A stretch of DNA of 64,000 nt from Candidatus Methylomicrobium oryzae (lineage in GTDB: Bacteria; Pseudomonadota; Gammaproteobacteria; Methylococcales; Methylomonadaceae), in contig NZ_JAERVK010000012.1 in the NCBI RefSeq assembly GCF_016745425.1, forward strand, positions 62,001 through 126,000, in the 5' to 3' direction. Made by a program: the position numbers and the translations under genes. Numbering within the stretch: position 1 is the first letter of the stretch; each line of letters opens with the position of its first letter. Positions 55,287-64,000 of the stretch are shown here, piece after piece. Below the pieces are notes generated by a model. It was not told where the DNA came from. It worked only from the letters and a program-made list of their open reading frames with translations, and searched no databases.

Positions 55287-56418
55287 TTTCGAAACCTTGC
55301 GATTGATCTGGTGGGGCATTCTGGTCTTTCTGGTGTGCGGCTTCGCGGTGCTGGACGGTTTCGATCTCGGCATCGGCATTCTGCTGCCGTTCGTCGGCAA
55401 AACCGACGACGAACGCCGGGTGATATTGAATACGGTCGGACCGACCTGGGAAGGCAGCCAGACTTGGCTGATTACGCTGGGCGGCATCAGTTTCGGCGCC
55501 TGGTCGATCGTGTACGCGGCATTTTTCTCCGGACTTTATACCGGCTTGCTGGTGCTGCTGTTCGCGTTGTTTCTGCGTCCGGTCGGTTTCGACTACCGGA
55601 GCAAGCTGCCGAATCCGCGCTGGCGCAATGCCTGGGACTGGGCTTTGTTCATCGGCGGCCTGGTACCGGCGACGGTGCTGAGCCTCGCGGCCGGCAATCT
55701 GATCATGGGCCTGCCGTTCCAGCTTACTAATGAACTGCGCTCGGTTTATTCGGGCGGCTTCTGGGATTTGTTCCACCCTTTCCCATTGCTATGCGCCGTC
55801 ACCGGCGTTGCCCTGTTCACCTTACACGGCGCAGTGTTTTTGCACTGGCGCACCGAGGGCGCATTGGCGGAGCGCGCGTTGCGGGTGATCCGCTGGAGCA
55901 GTCCGCTCTTCGCGGCCGGCTTCGTACTGGCCGGCATCTGGGTCGGACTCGACATGGACGGCTACCGGATCGTTTCGCCGATCGACACCTCCATAGCCGC
56001 AAACCCTTTGGCCAAAACAGTCATCAAGGCGCCGGGCCTGTGGCTGAATAATTACCGTCTCTTTCCCTGGCTGGCTGCGGCGCCGATAGTCGTATTGGCC
56101 GGTTCCTGGCTGGTCGTCAAGTGCAGCGGGGGAAGCCGTCATGGAGCGGCATTTGCCGTCAGCAGCCTGATGACGATCGGCGCGATCGTGACGGCGGGCG
56201 GTTCGATGTTTCCGTTCATCATGCCGTCGAGCACCCATCCGTACAGCAGCCTGACGGTTTGGGACGCAAGTTCGAGCCAATACACGCTGCAATTGCTGCT
56301 GGCCGCCACGGTAGCGCTGATGCCGATCGTGCTGGTTTATACGATCTGGGTATACCGGGTACTGCGCGGCAAGGTAACGGTGGAACACATCCGCGGCAAC
56401 GAACATACGCTTTATTAA
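55279..56418 (+). CDS. cydB: Cytochrome bd ubiquinol oxidase subunit II
   Basis: 379 residues from ATG 55279 (MLDFETLRLIWWGILVFLV), overlapping the cydA stop. Eight membrane segments; the DGFDLGIGILLPFVGKTDDERRVIL and GPTWEGSQTWLITLGG stretches are diagnostic. Structural partner of CydA. An upstream ATG in the same frame at 55261 is unlikely. Confidence 0.97.
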   Translation: MLDFETLRLIWWGILVFLVCGFAVLDGFDLGIGILLPFVGKTDDERRVILNTVGPTWEGSQTWLITLGGISFGAWSIVYAAFFSGLYTGLLVLLFALFLRPVGFDYRSKLPNPRWRNAWDWALFIGGLVPATVLSLAAGNLIMGLPFQLTNELRSVYSGGFWDLFHPFPLLCAVTGVALFTLHGAVFLHWRTEGALAERALRVIRWSSPLFAAGFVLAGIWVGLDMDGYRIVSPIDTSIAANPLAKTVIKAPGLWLNNYRLFPWLAAAPIVVLAGSWLVVKCSGGSRHGAAFAVSSLMTIGAIVTAGGSMFPFIMPSSTHPYSSLTVWDASSSQYTLQLLLAATVALMPIVLVYTIWVYRVLRGKVTVEHIRGNEHTLY

Positions 56419-56430
56419 TAGAGGTGCATC

Positions 56431-56535
56431 ATGTGGTATTTCGCTTGGATATTGGGCGTGAGTCTGGCCTGCGCGCTGGCGGTGATCAACGCCATGTGGC
56501 TGGAACTGGGCGACAACGCCGAACAGGACGAGTAA
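56431..56535 (+). CDS. cydX: CydX, small essential subunit of cytochrome bd
   Basis: 34 residues: MWYFAWILGVSLACALAVIN then AMWLELGDNAEQDE. The MWYFAWILG start and W-x-E near the end are the CydX signature. GAGG precedes the ATG; it is 12 bases after cydB. A single transmembrane peptide that stabilises the oxidase haems. Confidence 0.95.
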   Translation: MWYFAWILGVSLACALAVINAMWLELGDNAEQDE

Positions 56536-56668
56536 TTTTCAAAATTATTGCTGACATTTCGGCCTTTTACGATCAGTTAAAGCACAAATCAGCTTGAAAA
56601 CTCGTTGACAATTTAGTAGAATTCTCAGTCTTTTTTATTGTTCCTTTAAAAGCAAGACCGAACTTACG

Positions 56669-57097
56669 ATGAAAACATTTAGTGCAAAACCTGCAGAAGT
56701 TAAGCGCGATTGGTACGTGGTTGATGCGGAAGGGAAGACGCTTGGCCGTCTTGCTTCTGAGATTGCACGTCGTCTGCGCGGCAAACACAAGCCCGAATAT
56801 ACGCCCCACGTGGATACCGGGGATTACATCATTGTCGTGAATGTCGAAAAAATCGGCGTGACCGGCAACAAGGAAAAGGACAAGTTGTATCATCACCATA
56901 CCGGCTATATCGGCAATCTGAAAACCGTCAGCCTCGGCAAGTTGAGAAAGACTTACCCTGACCGCATCCTGACCACCGCCGTCAAAGGCATGCTGCCGAA
57001 CAATCCGCTCGGCCGCGCGATGTTCAAGAAGTTGAAAGTCTATTCCGGCCCGGAACACGGTCATCAGGCGCAACAGCCCAAAGTATTAGAATTTTAA
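56669..57097 (+). CDS. rplM: 50S ribosomal protein L13
   Basis: 142 residues, the standard length: [33 protein letters not shown]... with [21 protein letters not shown] and [18 protein letters not shown]. First gene of the rplM-rpsI operon. A TTGACA lies 60 bases upstream (56605-56610) as a possible -35, but no good -10 follows. Confidence 0.99.
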   Translation: MKTFSAKPAEVKRDWYVVDAEGKTLGRLASEIARRLRGKHKPEYTPHVDTGDYIIVVNVEKIGVTGNKEKDKLYHHHTGYIGNLKTVSLGKLRKTYPDRILTTAVKGMLPNNPLGRAMFKKLKVYSGPEHGHQAQQPKVLEF

Positions 57098-57108
57098 GCG
57101 AGTAATCC

Positions 57109-57501
57109 ATGGCAGCAGCTCAATATTACGGAACAGGTCGTCGTAAAAGTGCAGTAGCACGGGTATACGCCACCAAAGGCACCGGCAAAATCACCATCAA
57201 TCAAAAATCGCTCGAAGAATACTTCGGCCGCAAGACCGATCAAATGGTCTCCCGTCAACCGCTGGAATGCGTGAAGATGGAAGGCGAATTCGACGTCAAC
57301 GTGATCGTCAAAGGCGGCGGCCCATCCGGCCAAGCCGGAGCGATCCGTCACGGCCTGACCCGCGCCCTGATGGAATACGACGAAGCCTTACGCCAGACCC
57401 TGCGTAAGGCAGGCTACGTCACCCGCGATTCGCGCGTGGTCGAACGTAAGAAAGTCGGCTTGCACAAAGCCAGAAAACGCCCGCAATACTCCAAACGTTA
57501 A
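57109..57501 (+). CDS. rpsI: 30S ribosomal protein S9
   Basis: 130 residues, standard length, ending in the basic tail [16 protein letters not shown] that reaches the P site. [19 protein letters not shown] at the start is diagnostic. Eleven bases after rplM, followed by a terminator. Confidence 0.99.
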   Translation: MAAAQYYGTGRRKSAVARVYATKGTGKITINQKSLEEYFGRKTDQMVSRQPLECVKMEGEFDVNVIVKGGGPSGQAGAIRHGLTRALMEYDEALRQTLRKAGYVTRDSRVVERKKVGLHKARKRPQYSKR

Positions 57502-57540
57502 GCTTTCGGGCATTTTGCGAGTGGCTAGGGCCGCTCATCG

Positions 57541-57577
57541 AAAAAGGCTGCATTTTATCGGATGCAGCCTTTTTTAT
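57541..57577 (+). terminator. Terminator of the rplM-rpsI operon
   Basis: AAAAAGGCTGCAT ... ATGCAGCCTTTTTT, 8-bp arms with a T run, about 40 bases after rpsI. Confidence 0.92.
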
Positions 57578-57692
57578 TGCTCGAAATTACTGAAAAACTA
57601 AATCATTCTCAAATCCGCCCGGATTGTGGGCGGTTGTCATAATTTCGTAAAATTTACCTCGTATAGTATTCGATTCCCTGCAAAACGCCTCA

Positions 57693-58424
57693 ATGAAAAT
57701 TTCCATCGTCGTTCCCGTCCATAATGAAGCCGGCAATATTTTGCCGCTGATCGAAGAAATCGAAGCGGCCATGGCGCAAGCCGAAGCTTATGAGATCATT
57801 TACGTGAACGACGGCAGCCGCGATCGGACCGAAACCGAACTGAAAGAAGCCATGCAGCGCTGCAAGGCGTTGCGCGTGATCCGGCACCGGCAAAGCTGCG
57901 GCCAAAGCACGGCGGTCCGCAGCGGCGTAAAGGCTGCGGCTTATCCCTGGATCGCCACGCTGGACGGCGACGGACAAAACGATCCCGCCGACATTCCCCG
58001 TCTGTACGAGACATTACTTGAAAAGAACCTGAACAACGACAACTTATGGATGATTGCAGGCTGGCGTAACAAGCGCTACGATTCGAAATGGCGCCTGTTC
58101 TCGTCCAAATTCGCAAACGCAGTCAGGTCCACGCTGCTCGGGGACAATACGCCGGACACCGGCTGCGGCCTGAAAGTATTCTCCCGGGACAAATTCCTGG
58201 AACTGCCTTATTTCGACCATATGCACCGGTTTTTGCCGGCACTGGTGATTCGGGCCGGCGGCGCGGTCGTTTCCGAGCCGGTCAATCATCGGCCGCGCGG
58301 CGTCGGCGTATCCAACTACGGCACGCTCGATCGCCTGTGGGCGGGCATCACCGATCTGCTGGGCGTGATCTGGCTGCAAAAACGCGCAAAATTACCGGAG
58401 ATAAACGAAATTGAACTTGGATAA
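57693..58424 (+). CDS. Family 2 glycosyltransferase (dolichyl-phosphate mannose synthase-like)
   Basis: 243 residues, GT-A fold without membrane segments. MKISIVVPVHNEAGNILPLI, VNDGSRDRTETEL, and the donor/metal motif LDGDGQNDPADI are those of polyprenyl-phosphate glycosyltransferases (ArnC/Dpm1 group). It should load a sugar onto a lipid carrier that the GT39 enzyme downstream uses. First gene of a three-gene operon; its end overlaps the next start by 14 bases. Confidence 0.9.
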   Translation: MKISIVVPVHNEAGNILPLIEEIEAAMAQAEAYEIIYVNDGSRDRTETELKEAMQRCKALRVIRHRQSCGQSTAVRSGVKAAAYPWIATLDGDGQNDPADIPRLYETLLEKNLNNDNLWMIAGWRNKRYDSKWRLFSSKFANAVRSTLLGDNTPDTGCGLKVFSRDKFLELPYFDHMHRFLPALVIRAGGAVVSEPVNHRPRGVGVSNYGTLDRLWAGITDLLGVIWLQKRAKLPEINEIELG

Positions 58425-58692
58425 AGAAACCCTTTGGCTGGCTGTCGGCTTTCTGGGCCAGGCCCTGTTCTCCGCGCGTTTTCTGGTACAATGGATCCAG
58501 AGCGAAAAGCAGAAAAAAAGCGTGTTCCCGATCGCCTTCTGGTATTTCAGCATCGCCGGCGGCATCACTCTGCTGGCCTATGCGGTCTATCGGCAAGATC
58601 CGGTTTTCATCCTCGGCCAAGCCAGCGGACTGTTCATCTATCTCCGCAACCTTTATTTCGTAATCTACGAACGTCGGCAGCTTAACGCCTGA
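58411..58692 (+). CDS. Lipid A biosynthesis N-terminal domain (LAB_N) protein
   Basis: 93 residues with three membrane segments: LWLAVGFLGQALFSARFLVQW, VFPIAFWYFSIAGGITLLAYAVY and PVFILGQASGLFIYLRNLYFVIY. This is the LAB_N/LpxB-N-like pattern. Start is TTG at 58411 with GGAGA nine bases before it. In related clusters it sits between a GT2 and a GT39 enzyme and is thought to help lipid A or polyprenol sugar modification. Confidence 0.88.
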   Translation: MNLDKETLWLAVGFLGQALFSARFLVQWIQSEKQKKSVFPIAFWYFSIAGGITLLAYAVYRQDPVFILGQASGLFIYLRNLYFVIYERRQLNA

Positions 58693-58727
58693 GCTTCCAC
58701 CTGAATCCGCCCGGCACAGGCCACTCT

Positions 58728-60359
58728 ATGTATCATTTTCTGCCCGTCAGAAGCTGGGTATTCGTCATCTGGGCGGTACTCGTCAGCGTTGCGCTCTATG
58801 CCAGGCCTTTACTGCCGGTTGATGAAACCCGCTATGCGGCGGTGGCCTGGGAAATGTGGCTGCGCAACGATTTTCTGGTGCCGCACCTGAACGGTGAACT
58901 TTACAGCCACAAACCGCCGCTGTTGTTCTGGCTGATGCAGCTGACCTGGCTGCTATTCGGCGTCAATGACTGGTCGTTGCGGCTCGTATCGCCGCTGTTC
59001 GCGCTGGGTACCGTTTATCTGACTTCCGCCATCGCCCGGTTATTATGGCCGGAGCGCAAAACAGTCGCCGACATGGCGCCGATCATGCTGCTGGGTTCGG
59101 GCTTCTGGATCGTTTTCAGCACGTTGACCATGTTCGACATGATGCTGGCGTTTTTCGTCGCCCTCGGCATTTACAGCCTTTTGAAACTGGCCGACGCGGG
59201 ACTGACGCTGCCGCGCTGGCTGCTGCTCGGCGCCGCCGTCGGAGGAGGCGTGCTCTCCAAAGGCCCGGTGGTCCTGCTGCACTTATTGCCGGTGGCGTTG
59301 GCTGCGCCCTGGTGGCACCGCGAACTCCGGCCCGGATCCTACTGGAGGCTGTGGTATGCCGGGCTCGCCTTCAGCATTCTGCTGGGCGCCGCGATTGCGC
59401 TGTGCTGGGCGCTGCCGGCCGGCATGGCGGGCGGTGAAGTTTACCGGAATGCGATCTTCTGGGGACAAACGCAGGGGCGCCTGGTCGAGTCGTTCGCACA
59501 CCGGTTACCGTGGTGGTGGTATGCGCAATTTATGCCGGCCGTGTTATTACCCTGGCTATTGATGAAACCGATCTGGCAGGGCCTGAAAACGTTGAATCCG
59601 AAGGACGCGGGCCTGCGCTTCTGTGCGGCCTGGGGCGTGCCGCTGTTTATCGTGTTTTCGGCGATCAGCGGTAAACGTATCCACTACCTGCTGCCGATGT
59701 TTCCGTTATTGGTTCTGGTGCTGGCCAAAGCGGCGGCACAGGCCGACGAGGGACAAGCCGACTGGCGGCGCGCCCACCAATGGGTAACGGCCTTATTGGC
59801 GCTGCTCGGCGGCGTAATGGCAGCCACACCCTGGATCGACGGATTCACGGGTCGCAACCCGGAATTGTCGGCATTGTCCCCCCTATGGGGTACGGGCGTA
59901 TTGCTTGTGGCGGGATTATTATGGCGCTACCGGGCTCAAAATGCCCCGGAGTCGGTTTTTGCCGTCAGCACCGCCATTGTGATCAGCGTACTGAGTATCT
60001 CTTCGGCGGTTTTTTCCGTTATCGGCGAACGCTTCGACACGCGCCCCATCGGCACCAAAATTGCCGAAGTTTTAAATCAGGGCAAGGAAGTGGCTTATAT
60101 GGGCGCCGTCTATCACGGTGAATATATTTTTACCGGACGCTTGACGAAACCCGTTAAGGTCTTTCACGTTTTCCCCTTGCTTGATGAATGGATGCCCGAG
60201 CATCCGGATGATTATTTACTGATGCGTTTTAAAAGGGAATCCGATTTGCCGGCGCGATTCCCGTATTATCGGCATCGCTATAAGAACACCTATATGGCGG
60301 TGGTACCGATTCGGGAATTCCTGGAGCATCCCGAGCTGAAAAAGATATTGTATTATTAA
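58728..60359 (+). CDS. Family 39-type membrane glycosyltransferase (ArnT-like)
   Basis: 543 residues, about twelve membrane segments. N-terminal VDETRYAAVAWEMWLRNDFLVPHLNGE with the catalytic Asp/Glu pair and YSHKPPLLFWLMQL are the PMT/ArnT signatures. It should move a sugar from a polyprenyl-phosphate carrier (made by the upstream GT2) to lipid A or another envelope acceptor on the periplasmic side. Nothing in the sequence tells which sugar. Confidence 0.9.
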   Translation: MYHFLPVRSWVFVIWAVLVSVALYARPLLPVDETRYAAVAWEMWLRNDFLVPHLNGELYSHKPPLLFWLMQLTWLLFGVNDWSLRLVSPLFALGTVYLTSAIARLLWPERKTVADMAPIMLLGSGFWIVFSTLTMFDMMLAFFVALGIYSLLKLADAGLTLPRWLLLGAAVGGGVLSKGPVVLLHLLPVALAAPWWHRELRPGSYWRLWYAGLAFSILLGAAIALCWALPAGMAGGEVYRNAIFWGQTQGRLVESFAHRLPWWWYAQFMPAVLLPWLLMKPIWQGLKTLNPKDAGLRFCAAWGVPLFIVFSAISGKRIHYLLPMFPLLVLVLAKAAAQADEGQADWRRAHQWVTALLALLGGVMAATPWIDGFTGRNPELSALSPLWGTGVLLVAGLLWRYRAQNAPESVFAVSTAIVISVLSISSAVFSVIGERFDTRPIGTKIAEVLNQGKEVAYMGAVYHGEYIFTGRLTKPVKVFHVFPLLDEWMPEHPDDYLLMRFKRESDLPARFPYYRHRYKNTYMAVVPIREFLEHPELKKILYY

Positions 60360-60518
60360 TGCCGGACTCTGGTTTTGCCCACTGCGTCCCTCCTCCCCCC
60401 ATGTCGTTAAGATTAAGCCGGAATATCAGGCCGCTGAATGAAGCGGCAAAGCTGGCTTTGTCAACTCATTTGCAAAACCGGCTTTGCAACCCTTCGGGCT
60501 AAACTTAGGATTTCGTCA

Positions 60519-60650
60519 AAAACACCTTTCCCCTTTAAAAAGGGGAACTTCGTCAAAAACACCTCCCCCTTTGAAAAAGGGGGATCGAGGGGGATTTATT
60601 TAAAAAATCTCCCCGGCCCCTCTTTTTCAAAGAGGGGAGGTGAATAATCC
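60519..60650. repeat. CCCCTTTTTCAAAGGGG-type palindromic repeat block
   Basis: Several CCCCTTTNAAAAAGGGG-like palindromes (TTTCCCCTTTTAAAAAGGGG, CCCCCTTTGAAAAAGGGGG, CCCCTCTTTTTCAAAGAGGGG), with GTCAAAAACACCT repeated in between. At the centre GGGGGATTT and AAATCTCCCC stand back to back, the reverse of the outward order at 37728-37984, as if two element ends had joined. Confidence 0.75.
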
Positions 60651-60750
60651 GCTTTTCGAATTCCCTGTTTTTTCCTACCAGCTCCTTAACCACACCCCCC
60701 TCTAGGCGAAACAGCATTTAGCGACGACTTCTGCGGCAGGCCCATTACGC

Positions 60751-60788
60751 AAAAAGCCCGTCCTTCCGATAGAAGGACGGGCTTTTTT
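60751..60788. terminator. Bidirectional terminator between GT39 and spermidine-synthase-like genes
   Basis: AAAAAGCCCGTCCTTC-CGATA-GAAGGACGGGCTTTTTT, 11-bp GC-rich arms flanked by A and T runs. Confidence 0.93.
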
Positions 60789-60815
60789 ACTTTTTCCGAA
60801 ACTATCCCGGAGAGC

Positions 60816-63059
60816 CTATTTCCAGATCGTCACGATATTGGTGAAATCGTCGGTCCACGGCTTCAGACCGAAGGTGATCGGCAATTTCTGCCATTTACCG
60901 AGGCCGCTGGCACGCAGCGGATCCAGCGTTTCCGGCTTTTCCGCCATCACGACCCAGTCGGTGGCCGCGACCAGCGGGATTTCCTGCTGAGGGACGAATT
61001 CCTGCAGCAGCGCATCATAGTGCAACTGCTTGGCGTGGTCGGCCAGCACTTTCTTCAGTGCCAGATGCCGGTTGGTGATGTGCAGCGCCAGGATGCCGTT
61101 CGGCTTCAGTTTTTTGAAATAGAGTCGGATCGCCTCCTGGGTCAGCAAATGCGTCGGGATCGAATCGGAGCTGAATGCGTCGATGACGTACAGATCGAAT
61201 TTTTGATCCGGCTCTTTTTCGAGCGACAGGCGCGCATCGCCGACTTTCATGTTGACTTTCGGATTGCAGCGGCTGATGTAGGTGAAATATTTCGGATTGC
61301 TTGCGACATCGACGACCAGCGGATCGAGCTCGTAAAACGTCCAGTTTTGCGTGGGTTTCGCATAACAGTTCAATGTACCCGCGCCGAGGCCGACGACGCC
61401 GATTTCCCAATTTTGATCGACGTTGTCGAATACACTGAACACCTGCCCGATGGGTCCCGGCCGGCTGAAATAGGTCAACGGCGTCAAAGCCTGGTCCGAG
61501 TTGACCCGTTGCGCGCCGTGCTTGGTCGTGCCGTGGTAAAACTCGTGAAATCTTTCCGGCCGGCCTGCTTCATCGGTCAGCACGCTTTCCCGAACCGACA
61601 GTACGCCGAAGAAGGTGCGTTCCTGGTACAGCGTATTCGACAGCAGGCCGTGCAGCCCCATCGTGAAAAAAATCAGAATGCCGGTCGACAAAGCCAGCGT
61701 CAGCGGCTGACCTCTGAATGCATACAGCAAGCCGGCCAACAAAATCAGGCCGACACCGATCGTATCGAGATATTCCGGCAAATTCCCGACCCCCAGATAC
61801 ACCGCGATCCCGAATACGAGCAGCACGGCCGGGAACAGCGCCTGTTTCAGCCAGTCAAGCTTCTCCGCACCGATCGACAGTTTCAAGCCCGGACGCAACA
61901 GCAAGGCGGCCACGATCATGATCGGGTATTCGTAAACGCCGTTGAACACGAACGGCGCGACGAAGGTATTGAACATGCCTCCGAGCATGCCCGCGAACGA
62001 CATGATCAGATAATAGGTCGTCAGGTGCCGTGTATGCGGCCGGGCCTTGGCCAGTTCGCCGTGGCAGACCATCACCGCGATGAAGAACGCGGCCAGATGC
62101 AGGGCCAGATTGACCCAGTACGGAATGATCGCCGGATTGATGAACGAATAGGCGATGAACGGCAGCAAGACCATCGGCTGCAGCTTGACCATCCACGGAT
62201 GGATCGCATCGTGCCATTTCGAAAACACGATGATGAAGGTCAACAGGTAAAGCGTCAGCGGAATGATCCACAACAGCGGCACCGAAGCGATATCGGTGCT
62301 GATGAAATTGGTCAGGCCGAGCAGCAGGCTGGACGGCACGAACGCCAGGGCCAGCCAATGCAGTTGGGTATAAGGATTTAGATCGTTATCGCTCCCGCTT
62401 TCCTCCTCGACGATCGGATTCAGCCGATGCGACTTCCACAGCGCGAACGCGCAGCCGGCAATCAACAGACACAGCAGCCCGTAACCGATGCTCCAGTTGG
62501 CTCGTTGGCTGTCCAGTCCGATATTCGGCTCCAGCAAAAACGGATAACTCAGCAGCGCGATCAGGCTGCCCGCATTGCTGGCTGCATAGAGGTAATAAGG
62601 ATCATGGCTGGTATGGTGGCCGACGTTCGCAAACCATTTCTGGATCAAGGGGGCAGTCGTCGAAACCACGAAAAAAGGCAAGCCGATCGCGATGAACAGC
62701 GTCCAGAGCAGCCAGAAGGTCGGATTGCTTTCGGTCGGCGGCGCCGCGTTTTCGGGCATCGCGACCGGCAACGCCAACAGACTGACCAGAATCACCGCGC
62801 CGTGAATCAGCACCTGCCGATGCGTGTTTTGCCGCGTCGAAATCAGGTGCGCATACAGATAGCCGAGGAACAGCAACGTTTGATAGAACACCATGCAGGT
62901 ATTCCAGACCGACGGCGATCCGCCCAGCAACGGCAGCAGGATCTTGCCGAACATCGGCTGCAGCACGAACATCAACGACGCGCTGGCGAACAGGGTGACG
63001 GCAAATAAAAGGATCAGGGACAGGCGGCGGTCGTTCGAGTTTTCTAAAGACGGACTCAT
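60816..63059 (-). CDS. Membrane-fused spermidine-synthase-like protein
   Basis: 747 residues. The first about 490 residues have some twelve to fourteen membrane segments (MFS-like: LLFAVTLFASASLMFVLQPMFGK, LLPLLGGSPSVWNTCMVFYQTLLFLGY). The last about 230 are a soluble Rossmann domain of the spermidine-synthase type with VGLGAGTLNCYAKP, FYELDPLVVDVASN, VGDARLSLE and YVIDAFSSDSIPTHLLTQEA. Members of this fused family are common in proteobacteria; aminopropyl transfer is not shown and the substrate is unknown. Start ATG at 63059. Single gene. Confidence 0.88.
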   Translation of the reverse strand: MSPSLENSNDRRLSLILLFAVTLFASASLMFVLQPMFGKILLPLLGGSPSVWNTCMVFYQTLLFLGYLYAHLISTRQNTHRQVLIHGAVILVSLLALPVAMPENAAPPTESNPTFWLLWTLFIAIGLPFFVVSTTAPLIQKWFANVGHHTSHDPYYLYAASNAGSLIALLSYPFLLEPNIGLDSQRANWSIGYGLLCLLIAGCAFALWKSHRLNPIVEEESGSDNDLNPYTQLHWLALAFVPSSLLLGLTNFISTDIASVPLLWIIPLTLYLLTFIIVFSKWHDAIHPWMVKLQPMVLLPFIAYSFINPAIIPYWVNLALHLAAFFIAVMVCHGELAKARPHTRHLTTYYLIMSFAGMLGGMFNTFVAPFVFNGVYEYPIMIVAALLLRPGLKLSIGAEKLDWLKQALFPAVLLVFGIAVYLGVGNLPEYLDTIGVGLILLAGLLYAFRGQPLTLALSTGILIFFTMGLHGLLSNTLYQERTFFGVLSVRESVLTDEAGRPERFHEFYHGTTKHGAQRVNSDQALTPLTYFSRPGPIGQVFSVFDNVDQNWEIGVVGLGAGTLNCYAKPTQNWTFYELDPLVVDVASNPKYFTYISRCNPKVNMKVGDARLSLEKEPDQKFDLYVIDAFSSDSIPTHLLTQEAIRLYFKKLKPNGILALHITNRHLALKKVLADHAKQLHYDALLQEFVPQQEIPLVAATDWVVMAEKPETLDPLRASGLGKWQKLPITFGLKPWTDDFTNIVTIWK

Positions 63060-63264
63060 GGTGGATAAAGCATTCGCTGTTTAGTTATTATTCTTTGAAG
63101 GGCTTATTATTTTTTTGAGGCGCTAATGATAAAGCATTTGGTTGTCGTTGAGGCACTTTATTAGGACGGCCCTTAAACGGACGGTCACATATCCGAACAA
63201 AAATAATATTTCCGCGGTATCGGCCTGCTTTTATGCGGGCCGTATTACTCACCCGGATTCGGCA

Positions 63265-64000
63265 TCAATGCGCCTCGTCCCAGTTATCGCCGACGCCGAC
63301 ATCGACGAGCAACGGCACTTTCAAGTCGGCGGCGTAGCTCATGATCGACTCGATTTTCGCCCGGCAGTAGTCGAGCTGGTCTTCGGCGACCTCGAACACC
63401 AGCTCGTCGTGGACCTGCATGATCATTTTCGCGTCCGTCCGCTCCTCGGCCAGCCAGCGGTCGACCGCGATCATCGCCCGCTTGATGATATCCGCCGCGG
63501 TGCCCTGCATCGGCGCATTGATCGCGGTGCGCTCGGCATACTGGCGCTGCGCGGCGTTGCGCGAGTTGATATCGGGCAGGTACAGGCGGCGGCCGAACAG
63601 CGTCTCGACATAGCCCTGCTCCCGGGCCTGGGCCCGGATCGAATCCATGTAAGCCTTCACGCCGGGATAGCGCTCGAAATACAGGTCGATATACGACTGC
63701 GCCTTGCCCCGCGGCAAGCCGAGCTGTTGGGCGAGACCGAACGAGGACATCCCGTAGATCAGCCCGAAATTGATCGCCTTGGCCGAACGGCGCAAATCGT
63801 GCGTCACCCGATCCGGCGGCACCCCGAACACGTCCGCCGCGGTAGCGGTATGCACATCCACGCCGTCGCTGAACGCGCGCAGCAATCCCGCATCGTCGGA
63901 CAGATGCGCCATGATGCGCAGCTCGATCTGCGAATAGTCGGCCGCGAGAAGCTTGAAACCGCGCGGCGCGATAAATGCCTTGCGGATCTTGCGTCCTTCC
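63265..64000 (-). CDS. polA: DNA polymerase I, C-terminal part (cut by window edge)
   Basis: About 245 residues of the family A polymerase palm and fingers. Motif A ([13 protein letters not shown]) is near the right edge, motif B is [14 protein letters not shown] and motif C is [11 protein letters not shown]. The upstream 5'-nuclease and 3'-exonuclease parts lie outside the window. Normal C-terminus ending DNWDEAH. Confidence 0.97.
   Translation of the reverse strand, partial: EGRKIRKAFIAPRGFKLLAADYSQIELRIMAHLSDDAGLLRAFSDGVDVHTATAADVFGVPPDRVTHDLRRSAKAINFGLIYGMSSFGLAQQLGLPRGKAQSYIDLYFERYPGVKAYMDSIRAQAREQGYVETLFGRRLYLPDINSRNAAQRQYAERTAINAPMQGTAADIIKRAMIAVDRWLAEERTDAKMIMQVHDELVFEVAEDQLDYCRAKIESIMSYAADLKVPLLVDVGVGDNWDEAH

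Larger units (their letters stand above)
60360..60815. other. Intergenic region with repeats and terminator
   Basis: Between convergent genes. It holds the palindromic block at 60519-60650 and a terminator at 60751-60788; the rest shows nothing. Confidence 0.6.

Noticed and set aside
56605-56633. Sigma-70 promoter for rplM from TTGACA at 56605
   Set aside because: No acceptable -10 box at 16-18 bases; left only as a remark.

Overview
The window looks like chromosome of a gammaproteobacterial methylotroph, most likely a type I methanotroph (Methylococcales). The main reason is a complete set of bacterial tetrahydromethanopterin-linked formyltransferase/hydrolase genes (fhcB, fhcA, fhcD, fhcC at 15928-21112). 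The housekeeping genes (minCDE, tRNA-Leu/tig/clpP/clpX, rplM-rpsI, prfB-lysS, cydPABX) are of gammaproteobacterial type. No methane monooxygenase or methanol dehydrogenase lies in the window, so methanotrophy itself is inferred.

Layout. 1-9340: glutathione peroxidase (cut by the window edge), a YdjM-like membrane hydrolase, a 48-bp tandem palindromic repeat array, the minCDE division-site operon with a small winged-helix gene, small unknown genes, a metallo-beta-lactamase/Rieske fusion in an AT-rich setting, and a decayed DUF2459 fragment. 9652-15927: ABC-F ATPase YbiT, an intact DUF2459 lipoprotein, a secreted repeat protein, then a graveyard of mobile-element debris (truncated REP-associated transposase, truncated IS110 with its leader, several REP palindromes). 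15928-21112: the fhc operon, interrupted between fhcA and fhcD by a DUF4160 (frameshifted)/DUF2442 pair. 21353-27917: prfB with its programmed frameshift, lysS, a second palindromic repeat array, clpX-clpP-tig and tRNA-Leu. 28344-33990: a five-PAS membrane histidine kinase translationally overlapped with a REC-PAS-GGDEF-EAL protein. 33987-39263: radical SAM protein, coiled-coil membrane protein, methyltransferase, a MITE-like element and a DUF1624 acyltransferase-like protein.

39680-47557 is an electron-transfer block: a putative outer-membrane cytochrome-porin, an inner-membrane c-type cytochrome, then an alternative (CoxMNOP-like) haem-copper oxidase with a fused cytochrome c on subunit II, an unusual HPWVY motif in subunit I, and a triheme cytochrome c translationally coupled at the end. 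47586-53000: pirin, a secreted EEP-family phosphatase/nuclease, DUF2721, a CsgG-like lipoprotein, a PfkB-family sugar kinase and an ion-channel remnant. 53503-56535: cytochrome bd operon cydP-cydA-cydB-cydX. 56669-60359: rplM-rpsI and a three-gene lipid/lipid A glycosylation operon (GT2, LAB_N, GT39). 60816-64000: membrane-fused spermidine-synthase-like protein and the 3' part of polA.

The points most worth a second look are the putative toxin-antitoxin-like insertion inside a central C1 operon, the two arrays of 48-bp palindromic units sharing a head hairpin, REP elements that supply the stop codons of two genes (fhcC and the DUF2459 gene), the cytochrome-porin/cytochrome pair ahead of the variant oxidase, and the MBL-Rieske fusion. 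Everything is from reading the sequence; no database search was possible.
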